Assembly: GCF_019925205.1 (NCBI RefSeq)
Contig: NC_083560.1
Span: 97,616,083 to 97,680,082, forward strand
Source: Metopolophium dirhodum
Lineage: Eukaryota > Arthropoda > Insecta > Hemiptera > Aphididae
DNA: 64,000 bases
Direction: 5' to 3'
Made by a program: the position numbers and the translations under genes. The notes beneath the pieces are model-generated. The model saw only the letters and a program-made list of their open reading frames with translations, ran no database searches and was not told the DNA's origin. Positions within the stretch are counted from its first letter, which is position 1, and each line of letters starts with the position of its first letter. Below are positions 43,034-55,513 of this stretch, in pieces.

Positions 43034-45028
43034 ATGGAACATATAAATAAAATTGAACCTTTTGTTAAAGGAAATGTTAACAATAATAAAATGGATAACA
43101 AAACTTGTGATAAATGTAACTTAACAGTTAGTTACAAAAATTGGTCTAGACATTTGAAATCTATTCGTCATCAAAACAATGATCCAGATCAAACAATTAT
43201 GCCTCGATTTAGACGAACATACAGAGGTACAACAACAACAAAATGTAAGAACAAGACAAGAGAGAATACAAAGATCTGCAGATAAAACTTGTGATATTTG
43301 TAATTTAACAGTTAAATACAACAGTTGGTCTAAACAGTTTCAATCTATTCGTCATCAAAATAATGGTATAAAACCAAGAATATCAAGAGAGATAATACCC
43401 AAACCACATAGAGTTTTCAATTTTAGTGAAAAAATTTTTGAAAAAAACAACACGATTCGACCTATTTTAAAAAATGAAGAAACAGCATTTCAAAGTAGAT
43501 TAAAAACTTATATTATTAAAAATAATATGGGTATTAAAGATTTACAAACATTTTTAAATTGTTTAGATAATCCAGTAATAGGACGACTTAAAAAAGAATT
43601 AAAAAAAACAAATATAAAAGTAAATATTTGGTTGTATGCTATATATAAGAGATGTACTAATGAAGAAAATATGAAATATGAGGAAAAAAATTTTAAAACA
43701 CAAAATAAAATTTTAACGAAAAATTCTAACTCAATTGATTTTTATACAAATACAAAAATTAAAATTGTAAAAGAAGAAGTAAATTTTATAATGAAAAATT
43801 CACAATGGATACTTCATCAAATTTTAAGTTTGGGAATAAATATAAATAAATATGTTACTTTTAAGGGTTCTTCATATATTCCATTACCCAAAGACTTCAA
43901 GATAAACATGCTGTTATAAATGTTAAAAATACAGAAGATGATAAATGTTTTCTTTGGGCAATACTCTCTGCTTTACACCCTGTTGAAAAAGATGGACAAA
44001 GACTAACTAAATATAAAAAATGGGAACATGAATATGATGAAGTAATTACAAAATCTAAAATACAATTTCCAGTAAGTACCAAAGATGTTTCAAAATTTGT
44101 TAAATTAATTGACAATTTATCTGTTAATATTTACTGTTTAGAACAAAAAAGTGAAGATAAGCATATAATTGTACCATTAAAAAATAACTCCAAACGAAAA
44201 AACAAATCATATAGATTTGTTGTATTTAAGTGAGGATAAAGAGAATAAAGAGAATAAAGGTCATTATTGTTGGATTAAAGATTTATGGAAACTAGTAGGA
44301 AGACGAATGACAAAAGATGGTCATAAAAGATTTTTATGTAAAATGTGTTTAAGTAGTTTCGATGAAGAAAAAAAATTAAATGAACGTAAACATTATTGTT
44401 CTAAAAATAAAGCTGCTAAAATAGATTTACCAAAACCTTATAATAAAACTTTAGAATTTAAAAAATATAATAATTCATTAAGAGTCCCTTTTACAATTTT
44501 TGCTGACTTAGAAACTACTAGAGTTAGATTGATGTATACAGAAGACTCACTAATATTAGAAATAAAAACTGACGATTTCTACCAGGATATGAAAACTATG
44601 TTAGACCATTTTGACACGTCAGATTACCCACAAGAGAATATTTATGGTTTACCTTTAAGAAACAAAAAAGTCTTAGGTAAATTTAAAGATGAGTTAAATG
44701 GAGAAATTATGTCTGAATTTATAGGTTTAAGATCCAAATTATATTCACATAGAATCTTAGATACTGAAAAATAAATTAAAAAAGCTAAAGGAGTTAAAAA
44801 AAATTTGTGGAAAATAAAATATGTTTTAATGATTTTGAAATTTGTTTACTAACAAAAAAATCAAAATATGTTAAACAAAATTTATTTAGAACCAAGAAAC
44901 ATGATATTTTTACTGTAAAACAAAACAAAAAAGCTTGAAGTGTTTATGATGATAAAAGATTTATTTTAGAAAATGGTATTGACACATTAGCTTGGGGACA
45001 TTATAAAACAAAAATAGACAGAAATTAA
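43034..45028 (+). pseudogene. Second copy of the Polinton DNA polymerase pseudogene
   Basis: Same order of motifs as the copy at 9431-11428 and the same internal deletion, so the deletion predates the duplication. A frame of 246 codons (43179-43919) is open here but cut by a stop in the left arm. A three-base loss near 44543 removes one residue of the YxDTDS metal-binding motif, which becomes YTEDS. The frame stops again at 43919 and 44774 before the LAWGHYK tail. It is not a functional polymerase. Confidence 0.85.
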
Positions 45029-45125
45029 TTTGTAAACCATTTCAATACATTAATTAGAAATCAAAACCAAAAAGATTAGAACAAGATTTTTTGTTTAGTC
45101 TTGATTATGTTAAGATTCCGATAAT

Positions 45126-45219
45126 CCTTGGTTTAAAGGTAAAGATGTAGCTACCATATTAGGCTATAAAAACAAGATGAAAAAAATATCACTTGAAGAT
45201 TTAGGATTATCTAACCCCC
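45126..45219 (+). pseudogene. Second MSV199/BRO-N-like fragment
   Basis: Identical in content to 9240-9333, followed directly by the perfect 19-bp GC palindrome at 45215-45233. It is too short for function. Confidence 0.5.
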
Positions 45220-45233
45220 GCGATTCGCGGGGG

Positions 45234-46899
45234 TATAAAACGACTCTCTGTTATCGTGTGTATTTTGACTTGATTTCATATACTAGGAATGTGTCTTTAT
45301 AACATAAGTATTTTGTGCAAAATATTTTAATTAATTAATTTCATAATTTTTGCGAAAAATATTTTAATTATTAATGACATAAGTTTTGAGAAAAAATATT
45401 TTGGGGGGATTTTGCAAAAAATATTTTAATTATTATTGCATTTAGATTTTTAGAAAAATATTTCAATTATTATTGCAATTAGATTTTCTGATCTTTTTGC
45501 ACATTGTTTTCTTTGTGATCTTTTATTGATATATTATGAGCTGCGCCAGGATTGGTATATATATACTACTATAGTATATTAAATTTAAAAAATATTTGGT
45601 TCTTATACTTTTTGGCCTATCTTAAATATTTAAGGCTAAAATTACAAAAATCAGAAAATCCACCCTTCATTGAACTTTAACCCTCTTGAGGCACACCTTA
45701 GGGTTGAACAATTACTACGAAACTTTACAAAATACATTTTTTTGTAGTTTTGAACAATTTTTGATGGTAGCCCAATCAAAAATTGAAAAAAAATTGTCTT
45801 CATCTATAACATAGGGACCACCCTAAGGTACATACAAGAAGAAAAAAATGTTTAACTAAAAAGTTAGTAGATATATTTATATGCTAGTTGGCAGATATAA
45901 AGTTTATTTGATATTTTAAGAATATAATTTAGTATGATATGTGAATTGTAAATTTAAATTTAAGTTATTTCTTGTCACTAGGTATTATGGACATATTATG
46001 GTACCATCATGGTTGCATGACTAAATATTAATTTGGTGAATTAGGTCTAAAATAATTCTTGTGTTATTTGTTTTAATACGTTGAATGTATTGATTTTACA
46101 ATGACGAGTGTTTTTTTTTTAATTTTTGTGTCTGTCATCACCTTTTAGGACAGTAAAAGTGCTTGGATTTTCTTCAACAGTAACTTTTCTGATAGGAAAG
46201 TGACTCTAGTTGGTACTTTGGGGGGTCAAAAGTAAAAATTTCCCAGTAGTTTTCAAAAGCGACGTGAAAAAAAAAAGAAAAATTAAGGAAAAACCGGAAT
46301 TGTTTCAAAGGCAGATGAAAAAAATTAAAAATCCTTAGTCACAGTTTTTATTTATAAGCATTTAAAGTTCAAATTTTGACAAAATACGGAAAAATCACGA
46401 AAATTAGCAAATTAATTTGAGTTGAGAATTCATAAAAATTTTTATTTTTAAATCTAAGATTTGAAAATGTAATATAAGTGATCACTCATAAGTTAGTCTA
46501 CCTTTATCAAAAATAAAATGTCTACAAGAAACTTAAATTAAATTTTTATGAGCGTCTGAAATTCACGATAACATTTTGAAAATATTTTCGACTCTTTTTG
46601 GGCTGTTTACGGACATTAACAGTTTTCAACTTTTTTAGTTTTTATTTTCTATAAATATCAATAAAATTTTATTTGTTGGGTAGAAAAGCGTGAAATTTTA
46701 ATGCAAGGCTCCTGATATATCGTTACAATAGCAGTTGAAAAATATTAACAAAACATAAGCACAATTTTTTTTTTATAAGCATTTAAAGTTCGAATTTTGA
46801 TTGTATAACTCTGTATTGAACCATGTATTTCTGTTTGTATCTAACCAAAATATAACAATTTTTTTGTAAACCGATCTAATAGGCAAAACCTTAAACTCT
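45234..46899. repeat. Mirror copy of Polinton terminus and flanking repeats
   Basis: Contains the Polinton terminal repeat (about 45408-45571) and the dispersed repeats described at 7561-8888, in reverse order and orientation. No additional gene. Confidence 0.7.
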
Positions 46900-47283
46900 T
46901 TATAATTTTGATTCGTTGAGCCTCATTCGTTTCATAATTCTAAAAAACCGTGGATTTAGTGCACATTTTGGTGTCCTAAGTCTGGACATCTCATGTTCAA
47001 CTTTTGATGAAGGTTTTGGTGGCTTTGCAGGAAAGTGGTCTATACGCAAACCTTGTGCCGAAGTTGCTCGACTACATCCAACGTACAGCATATTGCATTT
47101 CAAGTATTTTTTGGGTATATGGAATGCTACGGATTGATACGTGGCGCCTTGGCTTTTATGTACCGTCAATGCCAAAGCTCCATATAGGCGTTGGAATATA
47201 ATTAATAAAAATTATTTACTTAGACAAGGTAAATTAACTCCTCATCTTATATGTCTGTTCACTGACAAGATACGTTCCAAAGT
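46900..47283 (-). pseudogene. Second copy of the PIF1-like helicase end
   Basis: Same TVHKSQGATYQ and YVGCSRATSAQGL motifs and the same stop as 7177-7560, with isolated substitutions (for example S to F near the end). It is cut at 47284 by the junction to the ZMYM1-like hAT. Confidence 0.75.
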
Positions 47284-47284
47284 A

Positions 47285-49549
47285 TTCAGTAGATCATTTA
47301 ATTCAAATGTGTATAGTAAACATTCATGGTTGTGTGGTAGTCATTATCTACAAAAGTTATTTTGTTGGCCATGTTTGTTGTTCAGTCAAACAAAGTCTGT
47401 TTGGGTTACATAAGGTTACAATGACTTAAAAAATTTATCTAGAAGTATTCAAAGACATGTATCTTCTAAAGATCATGTCCATAATCATTACAGCTTTAAA
47501 CATTTAGAAAATAATGCAGTCACTGTTGTAGATACACTTAAGGAACATGGTAAATTATTTAAGAAAAATTACAATGAAAATGTAAGACTAAATCAACTAT
47601 TTATGGAGCATTTGATTGATTTAGTATTATATTTGTCCAAACAAGAATTACCTTTACGTGGGCATGATGAAAGTAGTAGTTCATTAAATAAAGGTATTTA
47701 CAAAGAGTTATTTGAAATGTTTTTTAGTAGATTCTCATTAGAAATTCAAAATCATTACAAAACTATTCAAAATAAGTTTTCTGGTACATCAAAAATCATT
47801 CAAAATGATTTAATTTTTTGTATTTCTGAATATTTGTCAAACCATACTAAGCAAGAAGTTAGAGATAGTATATTTTATTCTATTCAAATTGATGATACAA
47901 CTGATATTACCCAAAAAACATAGTGTTCTGTTATTTTAAGATATGTCACTAAAAAATCTGAATTAGTTGAGCGGTTTTTTGGATTTCATAATGTTAGTGA
48001 AGATCGGACTGCAGAAGGATTGTTTAATTTAATTAATACTATTCTACAAGATTTTAATATTGAACAAAAGTTAGTTGGTCAATGTTATGACATTGGACAT
48101 TCTAAAAATTTAAAATCTTTGGACCTTTTCCGTTTATTCACTACCACTACTTTTTTGGTTTATCCGATAATTCGCTATCGTTAATCCACACATATATTAT
48201 TTAGATTCTGGGGGTATGAAGTGCGCTATATGTTGTAGCATTGTTTCATATAATTTCACAGGACCCCAAGAACTCTCAATGGTATTAGTGTGAGCCAAAG
48301 TGTTAGTACGTATACCACGTCAGCGATTCCCTCGTTACCACTCGCTCGCTACGCTGCGCTCGGATAAAATAATTGAAAATATTCCTAGACTTGCCAGCAA
48401 CACCGCCTCAAGTTGGTCACAGCCCACAGGGTAACCGGCGTATATCCACTCTTAATACGTATTATACGTGTATTATACGTATTTATACTTGTTATACGTA
48501 TACCACTATTTAAATTGAATAGTCGTTATAAAATTAAGGTCGTTATTAAGAGTGGATAAACGGCAGTTATTACCCTGTGACAAACTTATGGGTACTTGAG
48601 GTGGTGTTGCATAGCAAGTCGATGGATATTTTCGATTTTTGTCCAAGCGCAGCAGCAAACGCGGGCATCACTGACGTAGTATACGTATAACGAAAAACCA
48701 AAAAAAGTAGTGGTAGTGAATAAACGGAAAAGGTCCAAATCTTTTGAATTTGTCTTCCTTGCACTTATATTTAGCGACATATTTTTAATTACTGATAATT
48801 TATTTTATTACATTACAGAATAAATCTTTTGATATTGAAAATTGTCTGAGAAAAATTAATATAACATGTGATCTTATACAAAAAAAGAGGAATGAAACAG
48901 AGTTTTCAAATTTTTTAGTAAATCTGTTACCCTTACAAAGTTTCCAACAACTAAAAGAAATAGTTCAAACACTGAAATAAATTTTAAAATTCTATTTTAT
49001 GAAATAATAGATAGTATTCTTATGCAATTGCGTACAAGATTTAATGATACTGATTGATTGTTATTCTTACAATTGGCTGATATATCAAAATTCAAAGAAT
49101 ATTCTAACCAATTTCCCATCACTGATTTTAATAATCTATAAAGGACATATTCTGATATTTTCCATGATGAAAAAAAATTAAAAGTAGAATTAGAAGTTTT
49201 ATACAATGATGACAAGTATAAAAATCCACAACATATTTATGACTTGGTTAAAATATTTGAAAAAAGTGGTATAAAGGATGTTATGCCTGAAGCATATAAA
49301 CTATTTGTGTTAATTTTGACAATTCCTTCAACAAGTGTTTCTGTTGAAAGAAGCTTTTCTTGTTTAAAAAGAATTAAAACCTATTTAAGAAATAGTACCT
49401 TACAACAACGCTTGAGCTGCCTTTCTACAATATCTATTGAAAAATGATTAATTCAGCAACTTAAGCAAAATGAACCATTTTATGATGATATTATAAATAT
49501 TTATGCTAGTCAAAAAGACAGAACTATTAATTTAATATATAAAACATAA
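47285..49549 (+). pseudogene. ZMYM1-like hAT transposase pseudogene
   Basis: Starts mid-gene with a TTF-type zinc-finger region (HSWLCGSHYLQKLFCWPCLLF), an in-frame stop, then RHVSSKDHVHNH and a long frame at 47603-47923 (SIFYSIQIDDTTDITQKT holds a catalytic Asp). After another stop come FFGFHNVSEDRTAEGLFNLI and GQCYD, broken by the MITE at 48121. It resumes near 48821 with NKSFDIENCLRKI, stops again, and ends with the hAT dimerisation region (LTIPSTSVSVERSFSCLKR) to TAA 49549. At least five lesions make it dead. Confidence 0.85.
48121..48736. mobile_element. Foldback MITE nested in the ZMYM1-like hAT
   Basis: Ends GGACCTTTTCCGTTTATTCA and its complement (about 38 matching bases) are flanked by an 8-bp duplication aaatcttt (48113-48120 and 48737-48744). 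Much of the interior is also inverted ('atatccactcttaat' pairs with 'attaagagtggat'). There is no ORF. The 8-bp duplication points to a hAT-, Merlin- or P-type source. Confidence 0.9.
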
Positions 49550-49967
49550 TAAAAACAATATTAACTGTTTATATTCATCATTACAATTTTTTTTTTATTT
49601 TTTATTAATCCTAATGTATTTGTTATTACCTATATATTATAAAGTATTTACTTCTTGATTATGACATAATATAGAATATTATATGTTATTTATATTTTAT
49701 GTATCTAAGGTTATATTAAGTATATATTGTCTATAATTTGTTTTTATTTGTATGGTACTAGAAAGAATACAAATATCCTAGTCAGTTAAAAAATTGTATC
49801 GTTATTATTAAAAATGTATTTGTTAATAATAAAATTAATATTTCTACATTTTTGTTGATTGATGGTGTGTTGTGGTGGGGTGGTGTGGGGGTCGAAGCCC
49901 CCCACGGGTTAGCTTGAGTTACAACATGTTGCCTCCTCCAAAATTGAATGCCAGAACCGCCACTGAT

Positions 49968-50639
49968 TATAAGGGTACATTTAGTGTGGTGTTGATGGCC
50001 TTAGTGGACGCCGATTATTGCTTCACTTTCGCTGACGTGGGATGTTAGGGGAGGATAAGCGACGGCGGAGTTCTTCGTAACACTACATTTAAAAAAATGG
50101 AAAATCATCAACTGGAACTTCCCTCTGATCACCCACTACCTGGAAAGGAATTGCCAACACCATACGTATTTTTAGCTGATGATGCTTTTGCTCTAAGTTG
50201 TCATATTTTGAAACCATATAAAGGTGTTTATGATAAAGGTAGTCCGGAACGATTTTTTAATTATCGTCTTTCTCGTGTGCGCAGAATTGTGGAAAACGTA
50301 TTTGGAATAATGGCTTCTGTGTTTCGTATACTGAAAAAACCAATGTTGCTACAGCCAGAAAAAGTTTCGGTAATAGTATTGACTTGTGTATTACTTCACA
50401 ATTTTTTACGAAAAATTAAAACGTCACCATCAAAATATGCTTCTCGAGAGTCATTCGATAATGAAGATGAGGGTAGACTAATACACGGATCATGGCGTCA
50501 CGACAATAATATGACATCACTGTTACCTATCAGAAAAATACCAAGACGTTCAGCAATTGAGGCCCAAGATATGAGAAAGACTTTTACGGAGTATTTTATG
50601 ACTAATGGAAAAGTTCCGTGGCAAGAAAATGAATGTTAA
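49968..50639 (+). pseudogene. PIF/Harbinger nuclease C-terminal half, second copy
   Basis: One frame from the hAT junction to TAA 50639, with a single internal TAG at 50046-50048 (after FTFADVGC, before GRISDGGVL). Blocks are TFSVVLMALVDADYCFTFAD, the FLADDAFALSCHILKPY catalytic strand and RIVENVFGIMASVFRI with the acidic residue, then a VPWQEN tail. It is clearly a different copy from the one at 37749-42605: the shared blocks differ at many positions. The upstream half is missing. Confidence 0.85.
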
Positions 50640-51200
50640 TTTCTTTATTTAAATATTATAAATAGGGCTGGGATTTGTATGTAAATACATATTTTTAGTG
50701 AAACACGATAAATTAATTATTGCAAATGATTAATTCGTTTCACGTGATTTGCAATAAAATAAGACATATTTTATTTTACATATTTTTACATATTTCGTCA
50801 TAAATACATATTTTTACATACTTTGTTGTAAATTTTTTTCACATTTTCTGACCACGATTTAGTTTTATTTATTTTTTTCCATTTTAAAATTTTTTCATAA
50901 GCCAATATATATTTTTAGTGAAACGGCGTTTTCTGTTTCAACCATGTGTTGTGGAGTTAATGGTTCAATACAACTGCTGTGTTGACTGTCATCATTCGTA
51001 TTTATGCTCATTATTTAATTTGAATTATTATACAATTGCGTGAAATAAACTTACTAACGCATCGTTCGAAGCACTTATCTAGGAACAGTGCAAATTAAAT
51101 ATGTTTAAATGTTTATGCGTCATGCAAGGAGGTTATACTATATATTTAAGATGTAATCAAAAGTTTATGTTTTGTAAGAACCGTGGTAGGTATACATTTT
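50640..51200. repeat. 'catatttttacatattt' repeat cluster
   Basis: Starts 'agggctgggatttgtatg' at 50665 and contains several copies of 'acatatttttacatat'. This composition resembles the interior of the CGGBP1-type hAT at 20957, so it may be the end of a related element. A dyad around 'gtttcacgtgatttgcaat' and 'attgcaaatgatta' is visible. No gene. Confidence 0.4.
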
Positions 51201-51475
51201 AGTTTCTGGTTGTGCAGGGGATACGCGCCCGGCGGCCGGCACTTTTGGGGATTTCTTCTTTTCCGCCCGGCACTTTAGGGATTTCCACTTTACCGCCCGC
51301 TGGACGGAAAAAGGACGCTTTCGAACGCTTCAACCGTGGTCGAAAACCAAACTTTCGGTGCAGGCGTGACAAAGAATTATTATTATTGTCAAGGCGCATA
51401 TCGCCAGTGTTTATATTAATATATTATACGTTACGACGCAAGTCACCAGCGCGATATCATAATAATTACGATTGA
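51201..51475 (+). repeat. GC-rich block with two direct repeats
   Basis: Two tandem copies of a unit of about 34 bp: 'ggcacttttggggatttctt' and 'ggcactttagggatttccac', each followed by a 'ttnccgcccg' block. The 87-codon frame across it is repetitive (LLGISSFPPGT / LGISTLPPAG) and follows from the repeat, so I do not call a gene. A promoter or 5' exon is possible because of CpG density. Confidence 0.35.
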
Positions 51476-52363
51476 ATTATGCAGCTGTGATTTTACTTGA
51501 GTGTTACATTACTATTTTATAGCATAGGTGCAGCTGGCCAGTAGAACACCGAAAATATTTGTGAGTATTTGTACATATAGTATTAAACTGCTCTGTCTAA
51601 CATCAAAGCCCATGTTCTGATTAATATTATTATTTTATTATTGTATTGCTGTGCATATTATTATCTATTTGTCGTTTTATCATTAATACAGCAATACCAC
51701 AAATGATAAACCGTGTTATTATTTTTTATTATTAATTTAAGCACACACGCACCACCTATACACACATACACACACCACCACACACTAGCATTCGATAATC
51801 TTGCTCGGCGAACCCGTCCACCTCTATAGAATGCTAGCTAATAACTACTTACACATATTATTATAACACAGATCGGTTGGTGTGTATAGTGCGCTGTATT
51901 TTGGTGATCGGGCATCACGGCCGATATCATCGATCGTACCCGGCCAGCCGGGCCATATCAATTTTTAGTAATTTTTAGCTATAAATGCTTTTTTTACATC
52001 TTTACGTAATTATGGTAATTGTATGTAGTTTTTAGAACAATGTGGGAGCATTTTTCTCAAATTTTAGTTTTTGAAGAAAATATTTTGTAGAATATTTAAA
52101 AAACTAATTTTATTATTATTGCTGTGGGGATTTTGTTGTGATAAAATGTATCGCATACGTTTGTGTGTCATACATCTTTTAAAAAACAAGTTGTTTTTCG
52201 CAAATACGCCGATCATACACGTTTTAATAATTTATATGATTCCTGAAATTTAAATTTGTACTATTGTCTATTAATTTTACAATTCATGTTTTAATTTACT
52301 CTGACATTCATTATCACGCCCATATCCCTGATAAAAACCGACATGAATAATGCAAAAAACAGC
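51476..52363. other. Intergenic DNA, CA-rich microsatellite
   Basis: Contains a 'cacacacgcacc...cacacatacacacacc' stretch at 51745-51785 and a moderately GC-rich patch near 51910-51950. No gene recognised. Confidence 0.4.
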
Positions 52364-52423
52364 AAACAGCACCTAGGTCTGGTCGCTCTTATAGACATTG
52401 AAAAAGCCTACGACCCACTGTGC
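52364..52423 (+). pseudogene. Scrap of a LINE reverse transcriptase (motif A)
   Basis: Twenty codons read KQHLGLVALIDIEKAYDPLC, matching the 'hhxxDIxKAFD' metal-binding motif A of jockey-type non-LTR reverse transcriptases, with Y for F. Homology ends at once on both sides. Confidence 0.55.
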
Positions 52424-54039
52424 AATTAATCATCGCTTCGATGTTGTAGCGATGTTTTATTGAAATACGTAACATCGCTATGCGAGTCGCATTGGAGTTG
52501 CAACAATATTCCTACAACTGCTAATCGGCCGTCTTTGCTGACATGCCACATGCATGTAATATTGTATCCATATTTTCTCGCGACATTTTTACAATATTAT
52601 AAATTAACATCTATGCGACGGCGACGTTTCAATAAAACGTTGGAGTAACAGGCCAACCGCGTAAGAATCGCAAAACAACATTACCTAGATGTTGCATACC
52701 AATTATTATGTAACAGGAAAACTATTTTCTTAAAAAAAAAATGCAAAAAAGAATACGATCTGAAATTCGAGTGCACAGCCACATTAAATCGTCCTACCTA
52801 CGTACGCACTAGCTGACCTACCTACCTATCAGATGGAGTTCGATGATGAATAGAAGATTATTAAATATCAATATTAAGAGTTAATATCAACTGCCGATTA
52901 TAGTAAATTAAAATATTTTGATGGATCCTGATTAAAGTTGTATCGTACTGAGATTGATTGCAAATTTGCAAATATTGTTTATTATTTTGTTATAATATTC
53001 ACATGTATAACTAGGCCTAAGAATTTGTAACATTTGCATTTTGTTTCTCCAAAACATAGCTTATCAAAAACTAAATTCAATTCATAGACCACAGACATAT
53101 TTTTTTTAACAAGAATTTTTGATGACTTGGAATATTTGGATGTAGGTGAGTGGTAGTACTATCACTTACAATTAAATAAATGAAGGACAGAACAATGGTA
53201 CTTATCAAACTATGTATTATAATTACAATACAGTTTTCAAGAGTAAAGATTATTTATTTTTATATACATATTATTAACATACATGATACATAAATATAAT
53301 ATACTAGCTGATCCCGAGCACTTTGTTGCCCGTTAAATGTATCAACTCTATACCTATGACTCAAACTTTATTCAATTCGTTATTTAATATTCGGTGTATG
53401 GTGTTAAAATTTATCTTAACTTTTCCGTTGCTCGGAATAAAAATTCTGATTCACAGCAATGCATTATCAGGTAGGCAATCTACCCGCGGTAGATCGTGGA
53501 CCCCGTGCTGTTTGTGCGTACACTGAAAAAACTCTGTGTAGGTTTACAACAGAATAAGTTTGTTAAACCTTAAATAGTTTATATTACTTTAAAACGTTAA
53601 TACTAACTAAATTATGTGATACATTCAACCAACGTTTTGTTAAGAGTATTATTTGATTTATGTTAAATGGTTTCTTGTAGTGTGTACCAAGTTTTATGTT
53701 ATACTAAATATGTTCCTTGTACTATAACCCAAATAATCTAACCATATATTTTGTTTCCCCAATCATAAAAATTGAAACGCAACTACAGTAAATTAGTAAA
53801 CGGTACTGGATAATTGTAATAGTTAGATTGATACTATTACAAAAAGGGTTTTATATCTCTAACGTAACTGTTTAATTGAGTCTACAGAATTCTAGTAATT
53901 CCAGTAACAAAATGCAGTATTAAGTTTTGTAGATTGTAATGCCAACAGTTATTTGGTAATGAGTACAATATACATAATAAGTTATACACAAATAGAATAC
54001 CGATAACAAAATATTAAGGGAAACCCATGCCTGCGATAC
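52424..54039. other. Intergenic DNA with old repeats
   Basis: At about 53304, 'actagctgatcccgagcact' resembles the start of a widespread insect repeat ('tagctgacccg' type). Elsewhere it is AT-rich with no coding signal. Confidence 0.4.
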
Positions 54040-54255
54040 TGTAGCGGCCGCCGGCCGACGCGCGACGGGCGGCGACGGATATATCGTACGTCCATCCTGC
54101 ATTCCCGCCGACAGTGTTGAGAGGTTGTTTTGTTTCATTTCAATATTTATTGTTTTATGTTATAAATTATTTTTACTTTCGTCGTTACTCGACTTGGATA
54201 TTTTTATTTGATCTAGTTACTATTAGCTATATCTGTTCATATATAATATATCAAT
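54040..54255 (+). promoter_or_regulatory. CpG-dense promoter and leader before the SAM-like exon
   Basis: 'gcggccgccggccgacgcgcg' at about 54041 onward is the most GC-rich patch in the area and lies about 200 bp upstream of an ATG in a clear coding start. Layout alone suggests a transcription start. Confidence 0.35.
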
Positions 54256-54325
54256 ATGGCAGACAACGATGTAGTAGACTTTTTAAACGCATGGGATCTT
54301 GCCAAATACATCGACACCTTCCGTG
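54256..54325 (+). CDS. Possible first exon of a SAM-like gene
   Basis: ATG at 54256 opens MADNDVVDFLNAWDLAKYID and then TFR, which resembles the first helices of SAM domains common in aphid genes. The expected donor after the arginine codon reads G|ATAAGT, so the canonical GT is AT here. This is either a mutated donor or a rare AT-AC type intron. If unspliced, the frame runs on to a stop at about 54369. The second half of a SAM domain is not visible downstream, so it may be an orphaned or dead exon. Confidence 0.4.
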
Positions 54326-55513
54326 ATAAGTACCTATACAATACTACCTACTTTACTAATAACTCTTAAATCATAATATAATTTTTACATTAAAAGTACC
54401 AACACAATAAAAAATTGTATTAAAAATATATCATTGGAATATTGCACTATTTTTTGTCTATATCTCGTCGCGTAGGTAAAACACGTGTACGGTGTACGCA
54501 TACTTATACTCATAGGTAACTGTTTTGGTTTCTTCAGTCTCGAGCTAATGTCTAGGTATTTTACAAAAAAAATAATAAATCAAGATCAAGCCCTTGAGAT
54601 GATGTCAGCGCACTATTTGTTTTCTCTCTCTGACCCACGTGCAACATAGACAAAACGCATTTGCGCAGAATTGTTTTTTCTATGTTTTTAAGTAATTTCA
54701 GAGTAAAATCGCCCATCACAAAAAAGATAGAGAATAATATTTTAGAGGGAATGACCTATCGGTTTTATTTTTTATTGTTATTTGACATTGTATTCGACTT
54801 TCAAAATAAACAAAAAAATTTTGTAAATTTAAATTTAAATTATGTTTAAATCGTTTTGAAATAATATTTAGAGAAATCGATAGGTCATTCCCTCAAAAAT
54901 ATTATTCTCTAACTTTTTTGTAATGAGTAATTTTACATTTTTACTCTAAGATTACTTAAAAACAGAAAAAACGATTCCGCGCAAATGCATTTTGTCTATG
55001 TTGCGCTTGGGCTAGAGAGAGAAAACAAATAGTGCGCTGAAATCCTCTTAATAATATTAGCATTAATTATTGTTGTAAATTGTGATTATAAGTATTTATT
55101 CAAAATCATTTAATATTGGTAGTCCGTTGAAGTCCAAGCTGCATGCCGTATGTGGCTTTGGGTTTGAATTAGTTATTATTTTTGTAGGTTAATCATGTAT
55201 TTATTTATTCAATACACTATTCTGTTGAATAAAACGGCCATTGTTATTATTTACAATTATTTCGATACAAATATACAATATATTCGTTTTGTATTAGAAA
55301 ATTGGAAAAAATATTTTCGGTTTTCAACCCTGAATTTACCGATAATTATAATTGATTTTTAAACCGATTTCATGCCCCGGTTTTTAAAAAAATACATATA
55401 CTTTTAAATAAAATATTTGTGACTGACTATGCATTAGCCATTATTTACCTATTTTCTATGTATAATTTTAGACAGTACATTAGTAATTTTAAAAACTAAA
55501 TAAATATTTCTAG
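54326..55513. other. Spacer between SAM-like exon and MADF fragment
   Basis: Non-coding AT-rich DNA except for the foldback MITE listed separately. No exon with a matching phase is recognised. Confidence 0.4.
54597..55049. mobile_element. Foldback MITE
   Basis: Left arm 'cagcgcactatttgttttct' (from about 54608) and right arm (ending about 55040) are complementary over roughly 160 bp. They include 'caacatagacaaaacgcatt' and 'gaatgacctatcg' blocks around a 170-bp AT-rich loop. No ORF. A transcript would form a long hairpin. Exact ends and duplication are unclear. Confidence 0.8.

Larger units (their letters stand above)
42843..47284 (-). repeat. Right arm of the 4.44-kb inverted duplication
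   Basis: Reverse-complement copy of 7176-11619, starting inside the small Polinton ORF and ending inside the PIF1-like frame. Private differences include loss of 3 bp in the polymerase motif-C region, an uninterrupted 246-codon frame where the left arm has a stop, and a perfect GC hairpin at 45215-45233. No target duplication or TG...CA border marks either end, so this was not transposition of the segment by itself. Confidence 0.92.
47285..49965 (+). mobile_element. 5'-truncated ZMYM1-like hAT transposon
   Basis: The right end reads GCCAGAACCGCCACTG at 49950-49965 and is followed by attataag, the likely 8-bp target duplication. The left end is missing because the inverted arm replaces it at 47284. 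The right end abuts a Harbinger frame, so this hAT had inserted into that gene. The coding region is decayed and holds a MITE. Confidence 0.75.

Noticed and set aside
7176..47284. A 40-kb giant transposon with 4.4-kb terminal inverted repeats
   Set aside because: The arms begin inside a PIF1-like frame and end inside a small Polinton ORF. They contain a complete Polinton terminus internally, and outer flanks show no target duplication, so the arms are a segmental duplication rather than element ends.
51212..51475. 87-codon ORF in a GC block
   Set aside because: The protein is a translation of two tandem DNA repeats and lacks a recognisable domain.
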